Positions 7,260-14,639 of a DNA stretch of 24,537 nt are shown here, piece by piece (position 1 is the first letter of the stretch; each line of letters begins with the position of its first letter). The position numbers were made by a program, and so were the translations under genes. The notes beneath the pieces were generated by a model. That model saw only the letters and a list, made by a program, of their open reading frames with translations. It was not told the origin of the DNA and ran no database searches. The DNA is from NIOZ-UU13 sp041862635. Its GTDB lineage: Bacteria > Planctomycetota > Phycisphaerae > Sedimentisphaerales > Anaerobacaceae. Where the stretch lies: the NCBI GenBank assembly GCA_041862635.1, contig JBGVTO010000323.1, forward strand, positions 1 through 24,537, given 5' to 3'.

Positions 7260-8387
7260 TTACTTTCGCCCGTGCATTATGTAGAAAGTTAAAGACATAA
7301 GCTGTAAGACCATAGCAAAGCCAAGTGCAGTGAAGACCGAATTGTCCTGCCTGTTTGGACTCATCAGGAACCATATAGTCATCAACAAGCAAAACAGAAC
7401 AAGAATTTGTATAATGCCGGCCATCAGTCTCATTATGGAAAACTCACCGAACATATCGGTCCGCTGCATATTTTGTAGGTGTTTGAGAATGCTGTTTAGC
7501 CCAGCACTAATTTTTTCAACTTCAAAAGAATTGGTGAAATTAGTGCTGGGTTCGGTTCTATCGGCGGGAATTTCTTCTTCTGTGGGTTGTGTTTGCGGCT
7601 CTTGTAGCTCTGATTTAAGTTGTTGTTTCTCGATGTGCGAAACCGGTTCAGCAAACTCTGGAGTCTGTTCAGTGGTTTGCGAAGCCGGTTCAATGGCCTC
7701 AGGAATTTGTTCAGTAGCTTGCGAAACCGGTTCGACGGCCTCGGGAATTTGTTCTGTAGCTTGCCGAGCCGGTTCAGTTTGAACCATGGGGGCCGAGTGA
7801 GTTTGCACTTCCACCTCAGCGGACGAGCGGTGATGTTTTTTTATGATATTGACCACCTCCTTAATATTTACAGCCTTGTAGTCCGGCCTGGGCTGGCCTG
7901 GCTCGAGCTGTTGTTGATGGGAGGGCAGGTCTATCAATATCGTTTTGCAGCCGGCACGTAAACCGGCCTCCATGTCGCTGATGCTATTCCCAATGCACCA
8001 GGATTGGCCAAGGTTGATATTCATCTCCTCAGCGGCTTTCAGCAGCATTCCCGGCTTCGGCTTTCTGAAGTCACTTTCTTTACGGTATTTTGCAACAATC
8101 CCATCCGGATGATACGGACAATAATAAATCCGGTCTAAAAAAGCATTCTTTTCAGCCAAAAGTTGCTCTAAGCGGTTATGAATTGCGCCAAGGACTTTCT
8201 CGGTAACGATACCACGTGCCACAGCCGATTGGTTCGTGACAACGACCAGCTTATAACCGAGGGCTTTAAGCTCAATAAGTGCCTCAGCAACGCCATCCAG
8301 CAGCTTTACCTGCTCTGGACTATTGATATAGCCGGGGTCTTCAATCAGGGTGTCATCACGGTCTAAAAATATAGCTTTGTCAGACAT
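7260..8387 (-). CDS. gmhB: GmhB-like heptose bisphosphate phosphatase with a membrane-anchored C-terminal extension
   Basis: A 375-residue protein, about twice the usual GmhB length. Residues 1-185 are a HAD phosphatase: D9-R-D11-D-T13 nucleophile motif, VVVTNQS at 48-54, CPYHPDG at 90-96 and RKPKPGM at 108-114. GmhB removes the 7-phosphate from heptose 1,7-bisphosphate. Two family features differ. The second Cys pair of the zinc site (CDC in E. coli) is SDF here, and the Asp of the GDxxxD motif is Asn134 (GNSISD). Residues about 186-290 form a Pro/Glu/Gln-rich linker with three 14-residue repeats. Two hydrophobic segments follow, near 322-342 and 350-370. It lies between gmhA (23-base gap) and the heptosyltransferase, which supports the pathway call; activity is not certain. 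Confidence 0.85.
   Translation of the reverse strand: MSDKAIFLDRDDTLIEDPGYINSPEQVKLLDGVAEALIELKALGYKLVVVTNQSAVARGIVTEKVLGAIHNRLEQLLAEKNAFLDRIYYCPYHPDGIVAKYRKESDFRKPKPGMLLKAAEEMNINLGQSWCIGNSISDMEAGLRAGCKTILIDLPSHQQQLEPGQPRPDYKAVNIKEVVNIIKKHHRSSAEVEVQTHSAPMVQTEPARQATEQIPEAVEPVSQATEQIPEAIEPASQTTEQTPEFAEPVSHIEKQQLKSELQEPQTQPTEEEIPADRTEPSTNFTNSFEVEKISAGLNSILKHLQNMQRTDMFGEFSIMRLMAGIIQILVLFCLLMTIWFLMSPNRQDNSVFTALGFAMVLQLMSLTFYIMHGRK
7638..7763 (-). repeat. 42-bp tandem repeat, three units, inside the GmhB-like gene
   Basis: Encodes residues 209-250 as three diverged 14-residue units starting QATEQIPEAVEPVS. The units keep the reading frame because 42 is a multiple of three. Unit number could vary between strains and change linker length. 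Confidence 0.85.
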
Positions 8388-8410
8388 TTTTATTAAAACT
8401 TATCCTTAGC

Positions 8411-8995
8411 TTAACTATTGGCAAAACTGCATTCCACAAGGTCACAGATTATATGATAGGCAAGCTGATGGATTTCCTGGCTGCGCGCCGTTGATTCGGA
8501 GTCGGCGCAAAAACAAATATCGGCAATTTGTTCGAGCTTACTATTATTCGCACCGGTAAAGGCTATTACATAAGCACCTTTTTGCTTTGCTGACTGAGCG
8601 GCTGCAATGACATTCGCCGAAGTGCCGCTGGTCGAAAAAGCCCAAAGAATATCACCTTCTCTGACCAGCGCTTCTACCTGCCGCGAAAAGACCTTCTCAT
8701 AAGCGTAATCGTTGGCGATGGACGTGATTATGGAAGTGTCTGTCGAAAGTGCCACCGCAGCCAAAGCCTTTCGTTCCCTGCTGAATCTACCCACCAGTTC
8801 GCCGGCTATGTGCTGGGCATCCGCCGCTGAACCGCCGTTGCCGCAGAGATAGACTATGCCGTTTTGCTCTAATGCTTTTGTTATAGCATCGGCGATTGAT
8901 ACGACCTTTTCGATACCGCTTGTCTCGAATTCAGTGGTCATCTTTTTGTGTGTTTCGATGGTCTCGATAATTTGTTTCTTTATATCTTCGTTCAT
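8411..8995 (-). CDS. gmhA: Sedoheptulose 7-phosphate isomerase (phosphoheptose isomerase)
   Basis: A 194-residue SIS-domain protein of the expected size. The catalytic and zinc-site block GNGGSAADAQHIAGELVGRF spans residues 52-71 with H62 and E66. STSGTSANV at 121-129 is the phosphate-binding loop. QEIHQLAYH at 173-181 supplies Q173 and H181. These four residues match the E. coli GmhA zinc site (H61, E65, Q172, H180) with a one-residue offset. It converts sedoheptulose 7-phosphate into D-glycero-D-manno-heptose 7-phosphate, the first step of ADP-heptose synthesis, in the cytoplasm. Its ATG shares one base with the stop of hldE (TGATG), so the two are probably translationally coupled. Confidence 0.96.
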   Translation of the reverse strand: MNEDIKKQIIETIETHKKMTTEFETSGIEKVVSIADAITKALEQNGIVYLCGNGGSAADAQHIAGELVGRFSRERKALAAVALSTDTSIITSIANDYAYEKVFSRQVEALVREGDILWAFSTSGTSANVIAAAQSAKQKGAYVIAFTGANNSKLEQIADICFCADSESTARSQEIHQLAYHIICDLVECSFANS

Positions 8996-10479
8996 CAGGA
9001 TTTTGTTTCCAGTGATTTCATTTTTTCGATTGTTTCAGTTGAGCTTTTACCTTCAACCAGCGGTGCAAGAACGACCTTGCCGCCGAGGGATTCGACAAAT
9101 TCACGACCGACAACGCCTTTCTCTGCCCAGTCCTCGCCTTTCACTAACACATCCGGCTTTACTTTCTTGATTAAGTTAAGTGGGTCCGGCTCATCGAAGA
9201 GCGTAATATAATCGACTAATTCCAATGCAGCTAAGACAACGGCTCTGTCGTGTTGATTATTGATTGGTCGAGCAGGGCCCTTAATAATCTTTACTGAGCT
9301 GTCACTATTTAGTCCGACAACAACTACATCACCCTGCGACTTACAAAATTCCAGATATTCGATATGCCCTTTATGTATCACGTCAAAACAGCCGTTCGTA
9401 AAGACTATAGTCTTTTTTCGCTTGCGATGCCAGGTAAGTTCGTCCAGCAAAAGGTCAACCGAGCGCACCTTGCCGCTTGCACCTCGCTTCTGATTAACAA
9501 TCTCATTGGCTATTTCTTTAATGGTTACCGTCGCAGTGCCGAATTTTTCCACTTCAATCCCACCGGTTATGTTGGACAACTGCACAGCGGTTTCGTAATC
9601 ACAACCGGCAGCCAAAGTTATTGCAAGCGTCGCCAAGACCATGTCACCTGCTCCAGTAACATCGTAAACACTGCGGCCCCTCGTGGGTATGATTTGACTT
9701 ATATCTTCTGTTCTAAGATACGCACCTTCCTTATCAAGCGTGATTACCACAGCATCGAGTTGAAACTTTTCTGCAAGCTCTTCTGCCGCCTTGGCCGCAG
9801 TTTCTGCATTTGTTATCTCATAACCTACCGCCGCGGAAGTCTCTTTGCGGTTCGGTGTAATGACGGTGGCACCGAGGTATTTGGAATAATCGCTTGTCAG
9901 TGAAGGGTCAACGATGACCTTTTTGTCTGCTTCACGGGCCAACTGTATCATTTCTTGACAAACCGCCGGACTAAGCAGACCCTTGTCATAGTCCTGCAGG
10001 CAAACAATATCAGCCGATGCTAATTTGTCTTTGTAAACCTGCAAAATCGCCTCATTCACTTCATCAGCGAGTGGCTCTGCGGATTCCTGGTCCATTCTGA
10101 TCAATTGCTGTCGATGGATATGTTGTGCAAGACCTATGAGTCTTTGTTTACTGATGGTGGGGTGGTTGCTTACTGTATGAAGGCCGCTGATATCAGCCCC
10201 GATTTCTGTCAGCTTTTGTTTAAGGATTTCGCTGTTCTGGTCGTCTCCGATAACACCCAGACAAGAAGGTCTTGCCCCCAAGGCGGCTATATCGGCGGCT
10301 ACGGAGCCTGCTCCCCCGCAGCGATATTCCCTTTTGGTAACTTTCAGTACCGGCACAGGCGCCTCCGGACTGATTCTCATCGCATCGCCGTAGATATAGA
10401 CATCGAGCATAAAATCGCCCACGACCAGAACTTTCGGCGAGCCGAGATTCGTTACCGTTTTTAGCAGGTTTTCATACAT
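8995..10479 (-). CDS. hldE: Bifunctional heptose 7-phosphate kinase / heptose 1-phosphate adenylyltransferase
   Basis: A 494-residue two-domain enzyme of normal HldE length. Residues 1-330 form a ribokinase-type kinase with CGGAGSVAADIAALGA (54-69), VDPS (190-193) and the catalytic VTGAGD loop (274-279). Residues 355-494 form a nucleotidyltransferase with FTNGCFDVIHKGHIEYL, which contains the HxGH motif (369-372), and VKGEDW near 446. The kinase makes heptose 1,7-bisphosphate, and the second domain makes ADP-heptose after the GmhB step. With gmhA and the GmhB-like gene next door, three of the four pathway enzymes are adjacent; the epimerase HldD is not in this window. No clear Shine-Dalgarno is seen before ATG 10479. 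The lpxK stop is 21 bases upstream. Confidence 0.96.
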   Translation of the reverse strand: MYENLLKTVTNLGSPKVLVVGDFMLDVYIYGDAMRISPEAPVPVLKVTKREYRCGGAGSVAADIAALGARPSCLGVIGDDQNSEILKQKLTEIGADISGLHTVSNHPTISKQRLIGLAQHIHRQQLIRMDQESAEPLADEVNEAILQVYKDKLASADIVCLQDYDKGLLSPAVCQEMIQLAREADKKVIVDPSLTSDYSKYLGATVITPNRKETSAAVGYEITNAETAAKAAEELAEKFQLDAVVITLDKEGAYLRTEDISQIIPTRGRSVYDVTGAGDMVLATLAITLAAGCDYETAVQLSNITGGIEVEKFGTATVTIKEIANEIVNQKRGASGKVRSVDLLLDELTWHRKRKKTIVFTNGCFDVIHKGHIEYLEFCKSQGDVVVVGLNSDSSVKIIKGPARPINNQHDRAVVLAALELVDYITLFDEPDPLNLIKKVKPDVLVKGEDWAEKGVVGREFVESLGGKVVLAPLVEGKSSTETIEKMKSLETKS

Positions 10480-10500
10480 AAAACATAAGCCAATAGTGAA

Positions 10501-11685
10501 TTACTTTTGGTGAATTTTACCTGCTAACGTCTTTTCAATCAAGTCCCTTAATTTGTCCTCCCCAGCCAAGAATTTTATCTCAATGCCTATATATGCAAAA
10601 GGTCGTGAAGATTCAAAATCTGAAATTTGAAATCTGAAATCTGAAATTATCTTTGTCCAGTCTTTCTGCGTGGTCAGTATCAAATCCGCCTTGAGAACTC
10701 CGGCTTGTTCGTAAATGTCAGCTAAGCAGTCGTTTGTATAGTGATGATGGTCGTTATAGAATTTTGAGCCGACAAGTTCACAGCCTGTCGTTTTAATTGT
10801 GTTCAAAAAAGCGTCCGGATTGCCTATACCACAAAACGCAAATATCTTTTTGCCCTTGAGGTAGTCGAGACTGATTTCTTTATTATCCGTTGTTTTTACA
10901 TAAGCGGGGGTATGTATCGACCTTGCAATTATCATATCCGGATTGATTATTGATAATTTCTTTTCAATTTCGCTCAATTCAGCCTTGGTGACTTGGTCAC
11001 ACCTGGTAATGACAACAGCATCAGCCCGCTTAAGTGATGCGATGGGCTCTCTGAGCAGTCCCGCTGGGAGCATTTTACCGTAGCCGAAAGGCTGTGTCCC
11101 GTCAATTGTTATAATATCCAGGTCTCTGACTAATCGCCGATGTTGAAATCCATCGTCCATAATCAGCACTTTAGCGCCAAACTTGTTAATGGCTTCAGCC
11201 GCTCCTGCAACGCGGTCGGGATTGACAATAACTTTGACCTCCGGACAGTTTTCAGCAAGAATCGCCGGCTCATCTCTATAGACTTGAGTCTTGCCTCTTG
11301 TGTCTTGCCTCTTGAGTCTTGCCTCTTGAGTCTTTCGTCTTGAGTCTTGAGTCTTATGTCTTGAGTCTTTCGCTGCCTTGTATCCTCGTGTGAGTATCCC
11401 GCACTGAGAATTTGAAATCTGAAATTTGGAATCTGAAATTATCTGCTTGCACAGCCAGATTACAAGCGGCGTCTTACCTGTCCCGCCTACGGTTATGTTA
11501 CCGATGCTTATGACCACTGCATCTGCGCGATGTGCTTTCAGCCATCCGTTGGAATATAGAAAATTGCGCAGCCGAACAGCAATCGAGTAACCACCCGCAG
11601 CGACCCCTAAAAGCAGACGCAATATAGTTGCACCCAGCCCTGCCTTTTGACCCGAAATCAATTTGCGATAGCTCTCCTGATTCAA
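10501..11685 (-). CDS. lpxK: Tetraacyldisaccharide 4'-kinase with three repeat-derived insertions
   Basis: A 394-residue LpxK. N-terminal membrane-associated helix (ATILRLLLGVAAGGYSIAV), the Walker A loop GNITVGGTGKT (62-72), the ILTRGYK strand, and the LpxK signature DDGFQHR (177-183) are all present. LpxK phosphorylates the 4' position of lipid A disaccharide at the inner membrane. Three stretches do not look like LpxK: residues 84-94 and 347-358 (both encode versions of FQIS from one DNA repeat) and 105-134 (Lys/Arg/Gln/Asp-rich, from a second repeat). All keep the frame and fall between conserved blocks, so the enzyme may still work. The start is uncertain: the frame opens with TTG 11685 right after a stop, CAGGAG lies just inside it, and a later TTG (residue 9) is possible. 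Confidence 0.92.
   Translation of the reverse strand: MNQESYRKLISGQKAGLGATILRLLLGVAAGGYSIAVRLRNFLYSNGWLKAHRADAVVISIGNITVGGTGKTPLVIWLCKQIISDSKFQISNSQCGILTRGYKAAKDSRHKTQDSRRKTQEARLKRQDTRGKTQVYRDEPAILAENCPEVKVIVNPDRVAGAAEAINKFGAKVLIMDDGFQHRRLVRDLDIITIDGTQPFGYGKMLPAGLLREPIASLKRADAVVITRCDQVTKAELSEIEKKLSIINPDMIIARSIHTPAYVKTTDNKEISLDYLKGKKIFAFCGIGNPDAFLNTIKTTGCELVGSKFYNDHHHYTNDCLADIYEQAGVLKADLILTTQKDWTKIISDFRFQISDFESSRPFAYIGIEIKFLAGEDKLRDLIEKTLAGKIHQK
10611..10651. repeat. AATCTGAAATTTG array, copy 1, in the lpxK 3' part
   Basis: A run of 7-10 base units built on AATCTGAAAT, ending ATCTGAAATTATCT. On the coding strand it reads ISDFRFQISDF. A second array of the same units lies at 11408-11444 in the same gene. 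Confidence 0.8.
11281..11370. repeat. GAGTCTTGCCTCTT array in lpxK
   Basis: About ten degenerate units of 7-10 bases (GAGTCTT, GCCTCTT, TGTCTT). On the coding strand they read AAGACTCAAGAC-type words, giving residues 106-134, rich in K, R, Q, D and S. It lies between the RGYK and RDEP blocks of LpxK. Confidence 0.8.
11408..11444. repeat. AATCTGAAATTTG array, copy 2, in the lpxK 5' part
   Basis: Same unit and same end (ATCTGAAATTATCT) as 10611-10651, here encoding SDSKFQISNS after the Walker A helix. Both copies have the same orientation and the same reading frame. Confidence 0.8.
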
Positions 11686-11715
11686 TTATAAAGTCTTTCA
11701 GAAAATCCTCTATTT

Positions 11716-11746
11716 CTGTCATTCCTGCGAAAGCAGGAATCCACGC
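11716..11746. repeat. GAAA-loop palindromic repeat (REP-like)
   Basis: The core ATTCCTGCGAAAGCAGGAAT (11721-11740) is a perfect 8-bp stem closed by a GAAA tetraloop, flanked by CTGTC and CCACGC. The same type of sequence, coding-like VIPAKAGIH when read through, is a well-known dispersed intergenic repeat in many bacteria. It lies in the spacer between the divergent lpxK and DUF6508 genes. Confidence 0.75.
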
Positions 11747-11802
11747 TTGCCCATTTGTTCCTAAGCCACCCGGTTTTTCGCAAGTAGAACTCGGAATATA
11801 CT

Positions 11803-11830
11803 TGGACAAAGTAAGGTACTCAGTCATAAT
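11803..11830 (+). promoter_or_regulatory. Candidate sigma-70-type promoter for the DUF6508 gene
   Basis: TGGACA (11803-11808) and CATAAT (11825-11830) each match the consensus at five of six bases, with a 16-base spacer. It lies 22-37 bases before the two possible ATGs. Motif match only. Confidence 0.4.
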
Positions 11831-11867
11831 ACATACATATGAAATTCTTTCAATGGATAATATAAAT

Positions 11868-12299
11868 ATGAACGAACCCCCAAATCCTATAACTGTCGAT
11901 AGCATTGATAAGATTTTGAAATTCCTGCCCATTTTTCAGCAGGAGGGATATAAATTCTCTGAGTGGGACAGCCCGAAAAACTTTGAAGACGGCGTTCTCT
12001 GTATACCCTCTTGCAACTACAGCAAGGAAGTGATTGAATTTGAGAAGACCCTTTACGAAGAAGTATTCATAATTCCCTTTGACTGGGTGAAGTGGCAGGA
12101 TGAAGCAGAGCGATTAGTGTCGGATCCTAACGCACTGAGGACTGCTGACCTCGAAACTTTACAAAAACTGCTGACAACTCATGTTCGCAAGGAACACTTT
12201 TGTGAAGGGCACCTGGCTGCAATGCTAAGAGAACATCATATTACTGCCATCTTACATAGACTGAAACAGATTCGTGAGGAAATGTCTGATTCATTGTGA
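11868..12299 (+). CDS. DUF6508 family protein
   Basis: A 143-residue soluble protein from ATG 11868; ATG 11853 is an equally open start five codons earlier, and neither has a clear Shine-Dalgarno. The frame stays open back to 11628, but that part crosses the GAAA-loop repeat and the promoter, so it is not coding. Matching features of the DUF6508 pattern are KFLPIF near the start, GYKFSEW, IPFDWVKWQDEAERLV in the middle, LLTTHVRKEHFCEGHL, and HITAILHRLKQIREEM at the end. The function of this family is unknown; it is scattered in accessory regions. It runs tail to tail with the metallo-beta-lactamase gene, only five bases apart. Family recall is from memory of the motif order. Confidence 0.7.
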   Translation: MNEPPNPITVDSIDKILKFLPIFQQEGYKFSEWDSPKNFEDGVLCIPSCNYSKEVIEFEKTLYEEVFIIPFDWVKWQDEAERLVSDPNALRTADLETLQKLLTTHVRKEHFCEGHLAAMLREHHITAILHRLKQIREEMSDSL

Positions 12300-12304
12300 T
12301 TCAT

Positions 12305-13588
12305 TCAAATCTCAACTGTTTCTTTATCATTGACAATCTTGATCTTACTTCGAAAATGTTCAAAATACTTTTCAGGGTAAAAAGTGTGGTTAGGAATTAT
12401 ATATTTTGGGTTAATCGCTTTCACAAATTTTTGTAATTCTTCAATATAAGCGTGACCACTGGAATGAATCCTTACAATCGGCACGTTATGTTTGTCCCAA
12501 AATGGCCTTACTTCTGCCAAATATCCATCCCACATAGAGTAAATAAGTGTTGAATTTACCATATCCTTCTTTTTCCCAAAAATCCACCGAGTAGTATAGG
12601 AATCCTTGACTAACAATTGATTCCTGATGCTTTGCATTTCCTGGTAAGTTATCTTAGCTGACTTGAATTTGAATAAACTTTTATCTTCCGCCATTTTTTT
12701 TGTATAGGGATTAGGGACAAAAAACAACCTTATGTTTTTACCCCAATCAAACTGAGGTATGTGTCGAGAAATCTTTTTCAACTTGTGCAAAATAAGAGCC
12801 GTATAAGGGTCAATCACGAAAATTCGGTTACTCTTCACACACGCTCGATAAATAGATACGAGTCTGTCTATATTCTGTGAAGAACACGCTATGAAGAATA
12901 GAGCAGCCTGATTTCTTAAAATACGGGTTAATTCATTTTCTATGTCCGTCTCAGTATGGTATTGGCCCTTGTCTCTACCTAACATAGAGCCTTCGAGAAT
13001 TAAATAATCAATCTTCTTTGGAGGATTTTTTAAGATGTTGTCAAATAAAACGCTCTTTCTTCCGTGCCCTCTGAAATCCCCTGAATAAAAAATCTTCTTA
13101 CCTTCACTCTCTATTAAAAATGCCAGCGCATCAAAACCAGAATGGTCAACCAGGTATGGCGTTATTCTAAAATCCCCTTCCTTAAATGGCTGCCACATTT
13201 TTACTGGTTTGACATTTATAGCCTTAAAATTGGTTTGCCCAAAAAAGTGAGAAACTTCAACAAGCTCTTTGCATCCTTGACTGAGATAGACCAGAATCCG
13301 GGGATTTACGAAGGATAATAAGCCATAGTGGTCCTGATGCGGATGGCTTAATAAAATTGCGTCAAAGGCACATTGCTCGCCTTTATACAATCCTTTTATG
13401 TCCGGCAGAACACCACTTTTGATTAAATCCTCTTTTGACTTATTTTTGATTTTCCTGGAATCAAACTGCTCCCTGTTTTCATCAACCAAAGGCAGCCCAA
13501 AATCAATCAATATCCTTGAGTTGCCTGATTCAAGCTCTATGCAAGTCCCCCCAATCTCTTTGGCACCGCGATGAATAGTTGCTTTCAT
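12305..13588 (-). CDS. Metallo-beta-lactamase / beta-CASP-like nuclease
   Basis: A 427-residue protein starting at ATG 13588, two bases after the stop of the upstream gene; an earlier TTG (13606) would overlap that gene. Metal-site motifs appear in order: H82-x-H84-x-D86-H87 (SHPHQDHYGL), H149 (VDHSGF), D171 (YSGDFRGHG) and H401 (IIPNHTFYP). Between them are LILEGSML (196-203), resembling beta-CASP motif A, and HSSGHA (375-380), resembling the RNase J motif C region. So it is probably a zinc-dependent RNase or DNase of the RNase J/CPSF type rather than a lactamase. It is shorter than RNase J (about 550) and lacks the C-terminal domain of that family. The near-overlap with the PD-(D/E)XK-like gene implies one working unit. 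Confidence 0.82.
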   Translation of the reverse strand: MKATIHRGAKEIGGTCIELESGNSRILIDFGLPLVDENREQFDSRKIKNKSKEDLIKSGVLPDIKGLYKGEQCAFDAILLSHPHQDHYGLLSFVNPRILVYLSQGCKELVEVSHFFGQTNFKAINVKPVKMWQPFKEGDFRITPYLVDHSGFDALAFLIESEGKKIFYSGDFRGHGRKSVLFDNILKNPPKKIDYLILEGSMLGRDKGQYHTETDIENELTRILRNQAALFFIACSSQNIDRLVSIYRACVKSNRIFVIDPYTALILHKLKKISRHIPQFDWGKNIRLFFVPNPYTKKMAEDKSLFKFKSAKITYQEMQSIRNQLLVKDSYTTRWIFGKKKDMVNSTLIYSMWDGYLAEVRPFWDKHNVPIVRIHSSGHAYIEELQKFVKAINPKYIIPNHTFYPEKYFEHFRSKIKIVNDKETVEI

Positions 13589-13589
13589 A

Positions 13590-14498
13590 CTAAATCTGGT
13601 CCTCAAATCGCCTCAGGAAAGAATCTAAGGTATAGATATTCTGGTCATAAAGACCGTACCCCATAAAATTGCTTACTGCAAATTTTAGTTCTGCATATGG
13701 GCAAGGAGGCAAATTATTCAGTTCTTGTCTCAGAACCCTCGAGTCGGGATCGTGATTAACCAAAGCTAAAATGTATTCCGGCTTATTATCATTAAAACTT
13801 TTGATCAGTTTCTCGTTATTTATAAGCTCTAATTCCAGTTTTTGGTTAAATATTTTTTTCATCTCTTTTTTTATCCTTATGAGATTTTTACGCTCACCGA
13901 GGAATCTGTTTATATCTTCAACGTGTTTCTGTAGTCCGGCATTTCCAGTCAGGGCACTGTCCAAATACTTCATTTCCATAAAAGCAAGGCCCAAATTCTT
14001 GTTATTTTTTCGTCCTGTTGGCGAAGATGGCCAATGAACCGCTATAAGGTCGAATCTTCCGTTAGGACTTTGGTATTCTATGTCACAGATGAAATAATCC
14101 GTGCTTTTTGCTGACTTTCCAAAGTTGTTTTCCCGGATCATTAGCTGCTGGAATTCCCTCTCGTTCTTGGGATGTTTCATAAACCATAAATCCATTTCAT
14201 GTTTTAAGAAAAGCACAACATCAGTCCATTTCTTAACATCATCCGAACCGGCCAGTCGCGAGGGAAGTTCCTTAGGAACCCTGGTCGAATCTTCAACAAG
14301 GTATTTTTTGTCGAAGCTGACGTTAAACGAATCACCCCTTTCGTCAATCTTTAATATAACTCCACCACGGTAATAGATTTCCGCGCATTTTTGTCTAATT
14401 TCAAGACATAGCGTGGAGTCAAGTATAACCAGATTTAACACGGGTTGCAGAAATCCCGATTTCAACGTACTTATAAATGTCTTTGATAAGCCTCTCAT
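13590..14498 (-). CDS. Unknown protein with a PD-(D/E)XK nuclease-like signature
   Basis: A 302-residue protein from ATG 14498, which has AAAGGGAG just upstream; the frame is open to ATG 14603, which would add 35 residues. Numbered from the longer start, an early block reads LCLEIRQKCAEIYYRGG (65-81). D185 (GRFDLIAVHW) and E210-x-K212 (AFMEMKYLD) then follow, the D-(x)n-E-x-K spacing of PD-(D/E)XK nucleases, with E149 in an upstream helix as a possible extra acid. I do not recognise a named family. It is encoded two bases before the beta-CASP-like gene, and the upstream zinc-ribbon gene is on the same strand. The AT-rich coding differs from the housekeeping genes on both sides, which hints at transfer. 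Nuclease activity is an inference from the motif. Confidence 0.65.
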   Translation of the reverse strand: MRGLSKTFISTLKSGFLQPVLNLVILDSTLCLEIRQKCAEIYYRGGVILKIDERGDSFNVSFDKKYLVEDSTRVPKELPSRLAGSDDVKKWTDVVLFLKHEMDLWFMKHPKNEREFQQLMIRENNFGKSAKSTDYFICDIEYQSPNGRFDLIAVHWPSSPTGRKNNKNLGLAFMEMKYLDSALTGNAGLQKHVEDINRFLGERKNLIRIKKEMKKIFNQKLELELINNEKLIKSFNDNKPEYILALVNHDPDSRVLRQELNNLPPCPYAELKFAVSNFMGYGLYDQNIYTLDSFLRRFEDQI

Positions 14499-14502
14499 AA
14501 AA

Positions 14503-14510
14503 CTCCCTTT
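14503..14510 (-). promoter_or_regulatory. Shine-Dalgarno AAAGGGAG favouring the ATG at 14498
   Basis: AAAGGGAG on the minus strand ends four bases before ATG 14498. The alternative ATG 14603 has only AGGAA. This is why the shorter start is listed for the PD-(D/E)XK-like gene; the spacing is short, so the choice is open. Confidence 0.5.
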
Positions 14511-14612
14511 TACCCAATTCTGTGTACATTGGTCCTGACAAGCAATATGCTTTGAACGCCAGTTAATCTGCTGATTCTGAACAGATGTATCGAAATCTGA
14601 CATTTATATTCC

Positions 14613-14630
14613 TATTTTATTGGCCAGCCG
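14613..14630. repeat. 18-base direct repeat, left copy, beside the zinc-ribbon gene
   Basis: TATTTTATTGGCCAGCCG. It matches 14877-14894 (TATTTTATTAGCCAGCCG) at 17 of 18 bases. The two copies bracket the zinc-ribbon gene, 264 bases apart. Confidence 0.65.
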
Positions 14631-14639
14631 ACGTAGGAT

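Noticed and set aside
11628..11867. Upstream extension of the DUF6508 frame
   Set aside because: The extension crosses the GAAA-loop repeat and the promoter-like site and shows no family similarity; the frame is open by chance.
13589..13606. TTG start for the metallo-nuclease gene
   Set aside because: It would overlap the end of the upstream gene, and ATG 13588 begins exactly where the family's MKATIHRG-type start is expected.
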